From assembly GCA_002336675.1 (NCBI GenBank), contig DDEI01000043.1, positions 1,471 to 46,764 of the forward strand: a stretch of DNA of 45,294 nucleotides, read 5' to 3'. The notes beneath the pieces were generated by a model. The model saw only the letters and a program-made list of their open reading frames with translations. It made no database searches and was not told where the DNA came from. The DNA comes from Flavobacteriales bacterium UBA1958. GTDB taxonomy: Bacteria; Bacteroidota; Bacteroidia; Flavobacteriales_D; Sanyastnellaceae. Position numbers and translations under genes: made by a program. Position 1 is the stretch's first letter. Every line of letters starts with the position of its first letter. Positions 34,491 to 42,425 of this stretch are shown in pieces.

Positions 34491-36449
34491 ATGAAAAGAT
34501 TTTTCTTCACTTGCATATTCTCGATTTTTATAGGGATTATCGGACACACTCAAAACGACACTGAAGCTGTCATAATGACCTTAGAAAACGAAAATATAAC
34601 ACTCGGTGATTTTGAATACATTTTCAGAAAAAACAACAACGAGGAAATAACCACTCAAGCCGCCTTAGACGAATATATTCAACTTTTCGTCAATTACAAA
34701 CTTAAAGTTAAGGCTGCTAAAGATGCTAAACTCGACACGAACAAAGCTTTCATAGCCGAACTCAAAGGATACAGAAAACAATTAGCCAGACCCTACCTCA
34801 CAGACAGCGATTTATTAGACCAGCTTACTAAGCAGGCTTATGACCGAAAACAAACCGAAGTCAAAGCCAAACATATCCTTGTACAAGTTGTTCTAGACGC
34901 TGAGCCAGCAGACACCTTAATCGCATGGAATAAAATAAATACGTTAAGAGATAGAGTCACAAGTGGAGGAGAAGATTTCGAAACTGTAGCTAAAGGTTCT
35001 GAAGGATCAGAAGATCCTTCAGTAAAAGATAACGGGGGGGATTTAGGTTTTTTCTCCGCGTTTCAAATGGTATATCCTTTTGAAGAGGCAGCCTACAATA
35101 CTGAACCAGGAAACATTTCTCAAATCTTAAGGACTCGCTACGGATATCATATATTAAAAGTAGAGGAAACAAGACCAGCTAGAGGACAAGTATTAGTGGC
35201 CCATATAATGACAAAGGCCGGAAATCAATCTCATGAAGCAACCAAAAAAAGAGCAGAAGAAAAAATAAATGAGATTTACCAGAAATATGTTAATGGCGAA
35301 GAATTTGGTGAACTTTCTAGAAAATACTCTGAAGATGCGACTACGTCGAAACAAGGAGGCAAACTTCCCTGGTTTGGAACGAGGAAAATGGTTAAATCAT
35401 TTGAGGATGTAGCCTTCAACCTAAAAGATTCTGGCAGTGTTTCTTTGCCATTTCAAACAGAATATGGCTGGCATATCATTCAAAAACTAGACGAAAAAGT
35501 TATCGGAGATTTTGATCAATTAAAAGCTGAAATCAAAACTAAAGTAAGTAAAGATTCAAGAGCTGAAAAAACAAAAAAGTCGTTTCTCAATAAATTAAAA
35601 AAAGAATATGCTATATGTACTAAAGAAAAATCTTTAAAACATATCTATCAAAGTGCAGATTCTTCCTTCTTCACTAAAAATTGGGAGATGAGAAAGCCAA
35701 ATAAATTAAAGAAAAAAGTTCTTACTATAGAAGACAAAAAATTCACATTAGCTGACTTTAACACGTACATGAATAAAACGAAAAGAAGAGCTAATACTGA
35801 TGTGGCAGAAACATTCATTAAAAGCACTTATTCTGACTGGGTAGATGACGAATTATTAGCTCATGAAGATTCCAAGTTAGAAATAAAACATAAGCCTTTC
35901 AGACAGCTAATGCAGGAATACAGGGATGGAATTTTATTATTCGAGCTAACAGATGAACTCGTCTGGTCTAAAGCCATTAAGGACACTACTGGACTAGAAA
36001 AGTTCTACCAAAGCAATAAAGCGAATTATACTTGGCCTGATCGATTTAATGTTACAGCTTACAGTACGAACTCTGCGGCTATATCGACAAAAATAATTAG
36101 GCTTTTATCCAACCAATTAGAGAAAGATTCTATTCTCGCTATCATAAACGACTCTTCCGAATTAAACGCTAATTATGAACGCGGAATATTCTCTGTTGAT
36201 GAAAAAGCTTATCTCGAAAACATAGACGCTAACGAAGATGAGATTACAGTAGTGGAATCTGAAGGGAAATTCTATGTAATCAAATTGATTCAATTTATTC
36301 CATCGAAGGAGAAAGAACTTAAAGAAGCCAAGGGTATAATTACCTCTGACTTTCAGGGCCATCTAGAAAAGCGATGGATAGACGAACTGCGTTCAACGTA
36401 TAATTACACAGTGCATAAAGATGTGTTATACTCCATAGCAAATGACTAA
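34491..36449 (+). CDS. Periplasmic peptidylprolyl isomerase with two parvulin domains
   Basis: 652 residues. Signal peptide about 1-20. An N-terminal SurA/PpiD-like helical segment (about 30-120) precedes two parvulin domains: residues about 122-230 (K-A-K-H-I-L-V, F-E-T-V-A, G-G-D-L-G-F-F, Y-G-Y-H-I-L-K-V) and about 235-340 (A-H-I-M-T-K, Y-S-E-D, G-G-K-L-P-W-F, Y-G-W-H-I-I-Q). The long C-terminal part (about 345-652) has no recognised motif and probably binds clients. It should assist folding of outer-membrane and secreted proteins in the periplasm. It overlaps the next gene by 8 bases, and three such folding factors form one operon. Confidence 0.92.
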   Translation: MKRFFFTCIFSIFIGIIGHTQNDTEAVIMTLENENITLGDFEYIFRKNNNEEITTQAALDEYIQLFVNYKLKVKAAKDAKLDTNKAFIAELKGYRKQLARPYLTDSDLLDQLTKQAYDRKQTEVKAKHILVQVVLDAEPADTLIAWNKINTLRDRVTSGGEDFETVAKGSEGSEDPSVKDNGGDLGFFSAFQMVYPFEEAAYNTEPGNISQILRTRYGYHILKVEETRPARGQVLVAHIMTKAGNQSHEATKKRAEEKINEIYQKYVNGEEFGELSRKYSEDATTSKQGGKLPWFGTRKMVKSFEDVAFNLKDSGSVSLPFQTEYGWHIIQKLDEKVIGDFDQLKAEIKTKVSKDSRAEKTKKSFLNKLKKEYAICTKEKSLKHIYQSADSSFFTKNWEMRKPNKLKKKVLTIEDKKFTLADFNTYMNKTKRRANTDVAETFIKSTYSDWVDDELLAHEDSKLEIKHKPFRQLMQEYRDGILLFELTDELVWSKAIKDTTGLEKFYQSNKANYTWPDRFNVTAYSTNSAAISTKIIRLLSNQLEKDSILAIINDSSELNANYERGIFSVDEKAYLENIDANEDEITVVESEGKFYVIKLIQFIPSKEKELKEAKGIITSDFQGHLEKRWIDELRSTYNYTVHKDVLYSIAND

Positions 36450-37296
36450 ACTGGTAATCGGTTTATTCTTTATTTCTTTCTTTCTTTTTTCTTGTGAGAA
36501 TAACATGGGAAATGATGACCTACTCGTTCAAGTTTTTGATGCCGTCTTGACTAAAAACGAACTGGCAGAGCAACTAAATGAAGACTTAACCAAAGAGGAT
36601 AGTACTAGACTAGCGCAGGGGATTATAGAGACTTGGGTGAAAAATAAGATGTTAGTCGCACAGGCAGAACGAAACCTCACTGACAGCTTAAAAGACTTCA
36701 CTAAAGAGCTCGAACAAGAGAAAAACAGCCTTCTGATTTATGCGTATCAAAACGAGTTTATTAAACAAAATCTCGACACCACCATTAGTAAATCAGAAAT
36801 CCTTGAGTATTATAATTCAAATAAAAATAGTTTTATTTTAAGTGACTATATTCTTCGATATAACTTCCTTAAAATAGCCTCTTCGGCAGAAAATATAGAC
36901 AAGTATAAAATCAAGAAACTACTCTCCTCTCCTTTAACGGAAATTAATCATTTAAAAATCTTTAGCAGTGAAATTGGGGCTACCTTTCATTTTTCTTCTG
37001 ACAGCACGAAATGGTGGTATCTAAGGGAGTTTCTAGATGTAGTTCCTGTGGAAGTCTATAACAACGAATCTTTCTTAAAAAACCAAAAATTCATTGATTT
37101 TGAATCCGAAAATTTCAGATATTTCGTTTACATATCTGAATACAAGTTAAAAGATGAGCCCGCTCCTTTAAACGTTGTCAAGGAAAAGATAGAAACATTG
37201 ATTTTAAACAGGAGAAAACAAAGTGCACTAAAAAAATTAAAAAATGATCTTTACCAGAAAGCGGTAAGAGAAAACAAGATTAAATATTTCGAATGA
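36442..37296 (+). CDS. SurA-N-like lipoprotein without a parvulin domain
   Basis: 284 residues. A lipobox L-F-S-C places the acylated Cys at 18. The following segment (T-K-N-E-L-A-E-Q-L, then a helix with W-V-K-N-K-M-L-V-A-Q-A) looks like the chaperone arm of SurA/PpiD, but the parvulin motifs (H-I-L-V, G-W-H) are absent. Sandwiched between two parvulin genes with 8- and 4-base overlaps, it is probably a membrane-anchored partner chaperone. Function is inferred from position and the SurA-like N-terminus; no catalytic role is seen. Confidence 0.8.
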   Translation: MTKLVIGLFFISFFLFSCENNMGNDDLLVQVFDAVLTKNELAEQLNEDLTKEDSTRLAQGIIETWVKNKMLVAQAERNLTDSLKDFTKELEQEKNSLLIYAYQNEFIKQNLDTTISKSEILEYYNSNKNSFILSDYILRYNFLKIASSAENIDKYKIKKLLSSPLTEINHLKIFSSEIGATFHFSSDSTKWWYLREFLDVVPVEVYNNESFLKNQKFIDFESENFRYFVYISEYKLKDEPAPLNVVKEKIETLILNRRKQSALKKLKNDLYQKAVRENKIKYFE

Positions 37297-38651
37297 CTAG
37301 ACAACTCATATACATTTTCCTTTTAACCTTCACGACTATTTCAGTTGAAGCTCAGATTTCAAAGGATAAAATAATAGACGAGATAATAGCAGTAGTAGGA
37401 GATGAAATAGTACTGAAATCAGACTTAGAAGGGAGAAAGATTGAAATGAAAAATGAAGGCTTCCAGATAGATCCTGACGCTGAATGTGCTGTAATAGAGG
37501 AGCTGCTATATCAAAAACTTCTAATTAATCAAGCTAAGATAGACAGCTTAGAAGTTACTGATGATGAAGTCGAAAGTCAACTAGAGAGAAGGTTAGAATA
37601 TTACATCTCTCAATTTCCGAGCGAAAAAGATTTCGAGAAATTTTATGGAAAGACAGCTTCCCAATTAAAAGAAGATTTTCGCCCAGATGTAAAAGACCAA
37701 ATTCTAACTCAAAAAATGCAGGGAGATATCACCCAAAACGTAAGAGTAACGCCCAATGAAGTTGTAGAATACTTTAATTCAATTCCTAAGGACTCTCTTC
37801 CTCTTATAGAATCAGAAGTTCAGTACTCACAAATCGTCATTAATCCTGAAGTTCAAAAAGATCAAGAGAAATTAATAAAGGAACAGCTTCTAGGATACAA
37901 AAAAGAGCTTGAGAAAAACCCATACAAATTCGGTATCTATGCTACGCTCTATTCCGAAGATCCTGGATCAGCCAATAGCCAAAATCAAGGATGTTATAAA
38001 AAAGTGGAAAGAGGCACCATGGTACCTGAATTTGAAGAAGCTGTACTCAACCTTCAGCCCTCCGAAATATCTGAACCCTTTAAGACTGATTTTGGATGGC
38101 ATATAGCAAGATTAGAAGAGAAATCGGGGAAGTATTATACCGTTTGTCATATACTAAATACTGTTGAAATCCTTGAAATTGATAATCAGAAAGCGAAACT
38201 AGAACTAGATACAATAAGAACACTAATACAAAAAGACAGTCTCTCTTTCTCTAGTGCCGCTGGTCTGTTCAGTAAAGACAAAGACACCAAGAATGCTGCG
38301 GGTAAAGTAGTAAACCCGAGCAATGGCGGAACTAAACACGAACTCAGCAAAGTAGACCCTAGAATAACGCTTGTTCTAAACAGATTAAGTCCAGGTGAAA
38401 TCAGCGAACCCATACCATTTGAAGGTCAAGCAGGACAGCGAGACTACAGAATATTTTTATTAAACTCTCGATCAGACGCTCATGTAGCTAACATGAAGGA
38501 TGATTACAGACTACTAAAACAAATAGCAGAATCTGAACTTCAAAACAAATCCTTAGAAAAATGGATTTCAAAGAAACTTGACACCACTTACAAGCGTTTA
38601 AATGAAGATTATCTAGAATGTGATTATCGTTATAATTGGGTTCAAAATTAA
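37293..38651 (+). CDS. surA: SurA-like periplasmic chaperone/isomerase
   Basis: 452 residues. Signal peptide about 1-21 (ending V-E-A-Q). The SurA N-domain follows: I-I-A-V-V-G-D-E-I-V-L-K-S-D-L-E at about 31-46 is the classic signature. Parvulin domain 1 covers about 178-275 (Y-S-Q-I-V-I, Y-S-E-D-P-G-S, F-G-W-H-I-A-R-L). A second, degenerate parvulin domain lies at about 280-395 (C-H-I-L, without G-W-H at its end). Length matches SurA. Role: delivery of outer-membrane barrel proteins to the BAM machinery. It is ATGA-coupled to the lipoprotein gene upstream. Confidence 0.93.
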   Translation: MTRQLIYIFLLTFTTISVEAQISKDKIIDEIIAVVGDEIVLKSDLEGRKIEMKNEGFQIDPDAECAVIEELLYQKLLINQAKIDSLEVTDDEVESQLERRLEYYISQFPSEKDFEKFYGKTASQLKEDFRPDVKDQILTQKMQGDITQNVRVTPNEVVEYFNSIPKDSLPLIESEVQYSQIVINPEVQKDQEKLIKEQLLGYKKELEKNPYKFGIYATLYSEDPGSANSQNQGCYKKVERGTMVPEFEEAVLNLQPSEISEPFKTDFGWHIARLEEKSGKYYTVCHILNTVEILEIDNQKAKLELDTIRTLIQKDSLSFSSAAGLFSKDKDTKNAAGKVVNPSNGGTKHELSKVDPRITLVLNRLSPGEISEPIPFEGQAGQRDYRIFLLNSRSDAHVANMKDDYRLLKQIAESELQNKSLEKWISKKLDTTYKRLNEDYLECDYRYNWVQN

Positions 38652-38655
38652 TGGC

Positions 38656-38663
38656 TAATTTTG
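38656..38663 (+). promoter_or_regulatory. -7 promoter box before the MoxR gene
   Basis: TAATTTTG matches TAnnTTTG exactly, 24 bases upstream of the GTG start at 38688 and just after the surA stop. Confidence 0.5.
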
Positions 38664-38687
38664 GCTATAACTAGTAAATAATATTCA

Positions 38688-39650
38688 GTGAATTTCAGTT
38701 CAGATAAAGAAGCCTTAGAGGCTTTAAGAAGTAAATACGAAGAGCTTACGAGCGAGATAGGAAAAGTAATTGTAGGACAAGAAGAAACTATTAAAAACGT
38801 ACTTATTAGTATCTTTAGTAATGGCCATTGCTTGCTAGTAGGTGTCCCAGGATTAGCGAAAACTCTTCTGGTTCAAACAATTGCTGATTCTTTAGGGCTA
38901 AAGTTCAATAGAATTCAGTTTACTCCAGACCTTATGCCTTCAGATATAATTGGTTCTGAGATTTTAGGAGAAAACAGAGAGTTTAAATTTGTAAAAGGAC
39001 CACTTTTCTCTAATATCGTTTTAGCTGATGAGATCAACAGAACTCCGCCTAAAACTCAGTCAGCACTTCTAGAAGCTATGCAAGAAAGATCCGTAACTGC
39101 AGCCGGAACTAATTATAAGCTAGATAGTCCTTTCTTCGTATTGGCTACCCAAAACCCTATTGAACAAGAAGGAACTTACCCCTTACCCGAAGCTCAATTA
39201 GATCGGTTTATGTTTAACATCTGGGTGGACTACCCTTCATTTTCAGAAGAAGTCGATATTGTTAAAAGCACTACAGGAAATAAGTCAGTTCAATTAAAAT
39301 CCATTCTAAATGGAGAAGAGATTACCTATTTCCAAAACCTTATAAGAAAAATACCTGTTAACGATAATGTTATCCAATACGCAGTTAGATTAGCATCTAA
39401 GACGAGGCCTTCTAATGAAAACGCACCAGAAATGACAAAAAACTTCCTTTCTTGGGGTGCTGGTCCTAGAGCTTCGCAATACCTGATCATAGGAGCAAAA
39501 TGCCACGCTGTTCTAGCCGGGAAATTCTCACCAGATATTGAAGATGTTCAAGCAGTGGCCCTTCCTATTTTACGACATAGAATAGTAAGAAACTATAAGG
39601 CTGAAGCTGAAGGATACACGGTAGAGAAAATCGTTAAGTCTTTATTTTAA
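38688..39650 (+). CDS. MoxR-family AAA+ ATPase
   Basis: 320 residues, GTG start (the next Met is far inside the conserved domain). Walker A G-V-P-G-L-A-K-T at 52-59, Walker B with D114-E115 in L-A-D-E-I-N-R, sensor-type T-Q-N-P-I-E-Q-E-G-T-Y and L-D-R-F identify the AAA_3/MoxR family. These act as chaperones, often with DUF58 and von Willebrand factor A proteins, to mature or activate partners. Here the usual DUF58/vWA genes do not follow: the next genes are on the minus strand and overlap its end by 17 bases. So its partner is not apparent in this window. Confidence 0.93.
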   Translation: MNFSSDKEALEALRSKYEELTSEIGKVIVGQEETIKNVLISIFSNGHCLLVGVPGLAKTLLVQTIADSLGLKFNRIQFTPDLMPSDIIGSEILGENREFKFVKGPLFSNIVLADEINRTPPKTQSALLEAMQERSVTAAGTNYKLDSPFFVLATQNPIEQEGTYPLPEAQLDRFMFNIWVDYPSFSEEVDIVKSTTGNKSVQLKSILNGEEITYFQNLIRKIPVNDNVIQYAVRLASKTRPSNENAPEMTKNFLSWGAGPRASQYLIIGAKCHAVLAGKFSPDIEDVQAVALPILRHRIVRNYKAEAEGYTVEKIVKSLF

Positions 39651-40536
39651 AAGAGAGTACTCTAACAATAGGAAGCTTCGCAATTTTGCTAAGCAAGCAC
39701 TCAGTTTGCTCTTCAGACAGAAATAGCACATAGCCTATTAACATAATGGCTCCAAAATCGTACAGCCCCATCACTAAAGCTATATAGAGGTGAAATCCTA
39801 GACCTATTATCATTAAAAGTGTCTTTATCTTTTTAACCCATATCAGTAATGGGAATAAAATTAAATAGAACATAATTATATAATTCAAGGTTATAGCCAG
39901 CCAATTCATTGACTGAAGAATTGAGGCTGTCCAATCAGGAGTATATTGTGGTAGAAACGAAAGCAAACGAACCGCATCTCCACCATACCAATCCTCTGAA
40001 TTCAGTTTAAAAACACCCGAAAAGAAATAAATAATTAGGAATTGGACCTTAACTCCAAGAAACGCTAATCTTGACAACAAAACTTTCCAACCCGTCTTTC
40101 TCATAGGAAATAAGAAAATGAGTAAAAAAGCCCAATTAAACGTCACATGAATCCCTGCGTTAAAGAGGAGATTAGTAGATGAAGCTATAATCAATAAACT
40201 TCCCCATGAGAGAAAACGGACGAGCATACCTCCAAGATTAATAAGAGCCATAAATGATGCGGCCATCATACAACAGTAAATAAGTACGTATCGCTCTGGA
40301 GAATAATTCAACATGTAAACTAAATTATCTCTAAGAGTAGGTGAGAATGGTGTTCTATACGTATACCCATCAACCCCTATAACCAAGTCCATAATAGGCA
40401 ATAAAAATAGTCCGTTTATTAAAATCCACAAGTAAACCAAACGGCTAAAAAGAGCCTCTCCCTTATAATTTGCTCTGCTTCCAGAGCTTAGGCTAACCCA
40501 ACAAGACAAAACATTATTGAACGCTCTCTGGACCAT
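39634..40536 (-). CDS. HTTM-domain (VKGC/SdpB-like) membrane protein
   Basis: 300 residues with about eight hydrophobic helices. The layout, with an early R-L-V-Y-L-W-I-L-I segment, H-V-T-F-N-W-A-F-L-L near 155, F-F-S-G-V-F-K-L-N-S-E-D-W at about 186-198 and G-L-G-F-H-L at about 251, fits the HTTM domain shared by vitamin K gamma-carboxylase and SdpB-like proteins. The reaction is unknown in bacteria apart from SdpB's role in toxin maturation. It overlaps the gene upstream by 23 bases, so the two are co-translated, and runs tail to tail into the MoxR gene. Confidence 0.82.
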   Translation of the reverse strand: MVQRAFNNVLSCWVSLSSGSRANYKGEALFSRLVYLWILINGLFLLPIMDLVIGVDGYTYRTPFSPTLRDNLVYMLNYSPERYVLIYCCMMAASFMALINLGGMLVRFLSWGSLLIIASSTNLLFNAGIHVTFNWAFLLIFLFPMRKTGWKVLLSRLAFLGVKVQFLIIYFFSGVFKLNSEDWYGGDAVRLLSFLPQYTPDWTASILQSMNWLAITLNYIIMFYLILFPLLIWVKKIKTLLMIIGLGFHLYIALVMGLYDFGAIMLIGYVLFLSEEQTECLLSKIAKLPIVRVLSFKIKT

Positions 40537-41077
40537 AATAATCTATTATTGTTTTCACTTTGGTATATCCTGCTTTGGGGGATAAGTCTCTCTCTAATAT
40601 TAGTTCTATAGAATCAGGCTGAACAGAATGATTTTTTTGAGCGTTTCTCAAACACACAAAAGCTGCGCTGTAGTAAGAACGAGAGGCTTTTACCACCCTA
40701 TAACTTTTAGTCTCATCAGAATTTACTGCCGTGCTTTTTCTAGTCTCTGCTGCTAAGTAATGGGCGCATCTCAGCGCAACTCTCTGCGCCAGCTGAGAAC
40801 CTAAACCTTTCATCTCTTTATCTAAAGAAATTTGGTCATGCCACATTCCATCCGAGTAATATCTATAATAAAGTCTAGAACTTTCTCGTGGCATGGGAAC
40901 AAATAACTGCCAATACTGCCCAAACTGAGGTTTCACATATCTATCTGCGACATAATAAATATCAGGCTGGCTCCAACCATAAGGTGCTACTGCCACACTA
41001 ACCAACACAAAATGGCCTGCTAAGGCCGTTAACCCCAGAATAGAAATGAATTTCAGCATGTGTTTTCTTAACTTCAA
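40514..41077 (-). CDS. DUF5819-like single-pass membrane protein
   Basis: 187 residues. An N-terminal membrane helix (about 8-30) is followed by Y-V-K-P-Q-F-G-Q-Y-W-Q-L-F-V-P-M-P at about 48-64. This matches, from memory, the DUF5819 family hallmark (N/Q-x-W-x-L-F-x-P-x-P), whose genes often sit beside HTTM genes, as here. The rest is soluble, probably periplasmic. Function unknown. An alternative start at Met7 (41059) is possible. Divergent from fahA with a -7 box in the shared gap. Confidence 0.72.
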   Translation of the reverse strand: MKLRKHMLKFISILGLTALAGHFVLVSVAVAPYGWSQPDIYYVADRYVKPQFGQYWQLFVPMPRESSRLYYRYYSDGMWHDQISLDKEMKGLGSQLAQRVALRCAHYLAAETRKSTAVNSDETKSYRVVKASRSYYSAAFVCLRNAQKNHSVQPDSIELILERDLSPKAGYTKVKTIIDYYGPESVQ

Positions 41078-41101
41078 TCAAGTGTTAATCACTATAACTT
41101 T

Positions 41102-41109
41102 CAAAGGTA
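41102..41109 (-). promoter_or_regulatory. -7 promoter box for the DUF5819-like/HTTM operon
   Basis: TACCTTTG on the minus strand matches TAnnTTTG exactly, 24 bases upstream of the ATG at 41077. Confidence 0.5.
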
Positions 41110-41129
41110 AAATTTCTACTCGTTATAAG

Positions 41130-41137
41130 TATTTTTG
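41130..41137 (+). promoter_or_regulatory. -7 promoter box for fahA
   Basis: TATTTTTG matches TAnnTTTG exactly, 16 bases upstream of the ATG at 41154. It lies inside the longer open frame that begins at 41046, which argues for the later start. Confidence 0.55.
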
Positions 41138-41153
41138 TTACAAAAATAAACCA

Positions 41154-42425
41154 ATGATAGCTGCTAATAATAGTGCATTGCAAAGCTGGGTAGAAGTAAA
41201 ACCTGAATCAGACTTTCCAATCCAAAATTTACCCTTTGGAATATTTAAAACCGAAAACTTAACACCAAGAGTAGGAGTGGCTATAGGTGAGTACATCATA
41301 GACCTCAAGTCATTGCATGTTCTAGGATATTTCAGTAACCTTTCTTTTACCCTAAGTGATTTTGATTCCGTGTATTTGAACCCTATTATCCAAAGAGGAA
41401 AAACGGCTACTAGAGAATTAAGAGAAAGATTAAGTGCTTTACTTCAAGATTCGAATAAAGAACTACAAGGAAAAGAACACCATGTTAATCAATGCCTGAT
41501 TAAACAAAATAAAGCAAAGATGTTACTTCCTGTGGACATAAGAGATTACACAGATTTTTATTCAAGTATAGAGCATGCCACCAACGTAGGAACTATGTTT
41601 AGAGATCCTAATAACGCCCTTTTACCAAACTGGAAACATCTTCCTGTAGGATATCACGGGAGAGCTTCTTCTATCATTGTAAGTGGCCAGAACTTTCACA
41701 GACCCAAAGGACAACAGAAACCAAATGAGACTGAACCACCTGTCTTTGGTCCTTCTAAGCTCTTAGATTTTGAATTGGAAATGGCTTTTATCACCTACCC
41801 AGGGAAAGAACTTGGAGAGAGTATTAGCACAGACGAAGCAGATGATTTTATTTTCGGACTATGCTTATTCAATGATTGGTCAGCCAGAGATATTCAAAAA
41901 TGGGAATATGTCCCTCTAGGTCCATTTTTGGCAAAGAGTTTCGCTTCTTCAATGTCTCCTTGGGTCGTTCCTCTCGATGCTTTTGAACCCTTTAGAATTG
42001 ACGGGCCTAAACAAGATGTCGAGGTTTTACCCTATTTAAAATCTAATGGAGCTAAAAACATAGATATAAAGTTAGAAGTAGCCATTCAACCCGAAAACTC
42101 AAAAGAATCTGTAGTCTGTAATTCTAACTTCAAGTATATGTACTGGAATATGAACCAACAATTAGCGCATCACACGGCAAATGGATGTAACATTAGCACC
42201 GGAGACATGTTAGCCAGTGGAACTATTAGTGGCCCAACTCCAGATTCTTACGGAAGTATGTTAGAGCTTTCATGGAGGGGCTCTAAGCCTTTAAAATTAA
42301 ATGATGGCTCGGAAAGGAAGTTTATAAACGACCTTGACACAGTAATCATGAGAGGACATGCTACTAATGGCAGCACTAGAATCGGGTTTGGTGAAGTAAA
42401 GAGCAAAGTATTACCGGCTAAATAG
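41154..42425 (+). CDS. fahA: Fumarylacetoacetase
   Basis: 423 residues from the ATG at 41154; an upstream in-frame ATG at 41046 would overlap the divergent gene and the promoter, and the extra 36 residues are unlike the family. Family landmarks: F-G-I-F at about 25, D-F-Y-S-S-I-E-H-A at about 136-144 with the catalytic His, G-Y-H-G-R-A-S-S, E-L-E-M-A-F metal ligands and F-N-D-W-S-A-R-D-I-Q. It hydrolyses fumarylacetoacetate to fumarate and acetoacetate, the last step of tyrosine degradation. No other gene of that pathway is in the window. The stop is directly followed by the RelA/SpoT start. Confidence 0.95.
   Translation: MIAANNSALQSWVEVKPESDFPIQNLPFGIFKTENLTPRVGVAIGEYIIDLKSLHVLGYFSNLSFTLSDFDSVYLNPIIQRGKTATRELRERLSALLQDSNKELQGKEHHVNQCLIKQNKAKMLLPVDIRDYTDFYSSIEHATNVGTMFRDPNNALLPNWKHLPVGYHGRASSIIVSGQNFHRPKGQQKPNETEPPVFGPSKLLDFELEMAFITYPGKELGESISTDEADDFIFGLCLFNDWSARDIQKWEYVPLGPFLAKSFASSMSPWVVPLDAFEPFRIDGPKQDVEVLPYLKSNGAKNIDIKLEVAIQPENSKESVVCNSNFKYMYWNMNQQLAHHTANGCNISTGDMLASGTISGPTPDSYGSMLELSWRGSKPLKLNDGSERKFINDLDTVIMRGHATNGSTRIGFGEVKSKVLPAK

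Noticed and set aside
39634..41077. Sdp-type cannibalism toxin locus
   Set aside because: Only an SdpB-like HTTM protein and a DUF5819-like protein are present; no SdpC toxin precursor or SdpI immunity gene was found.
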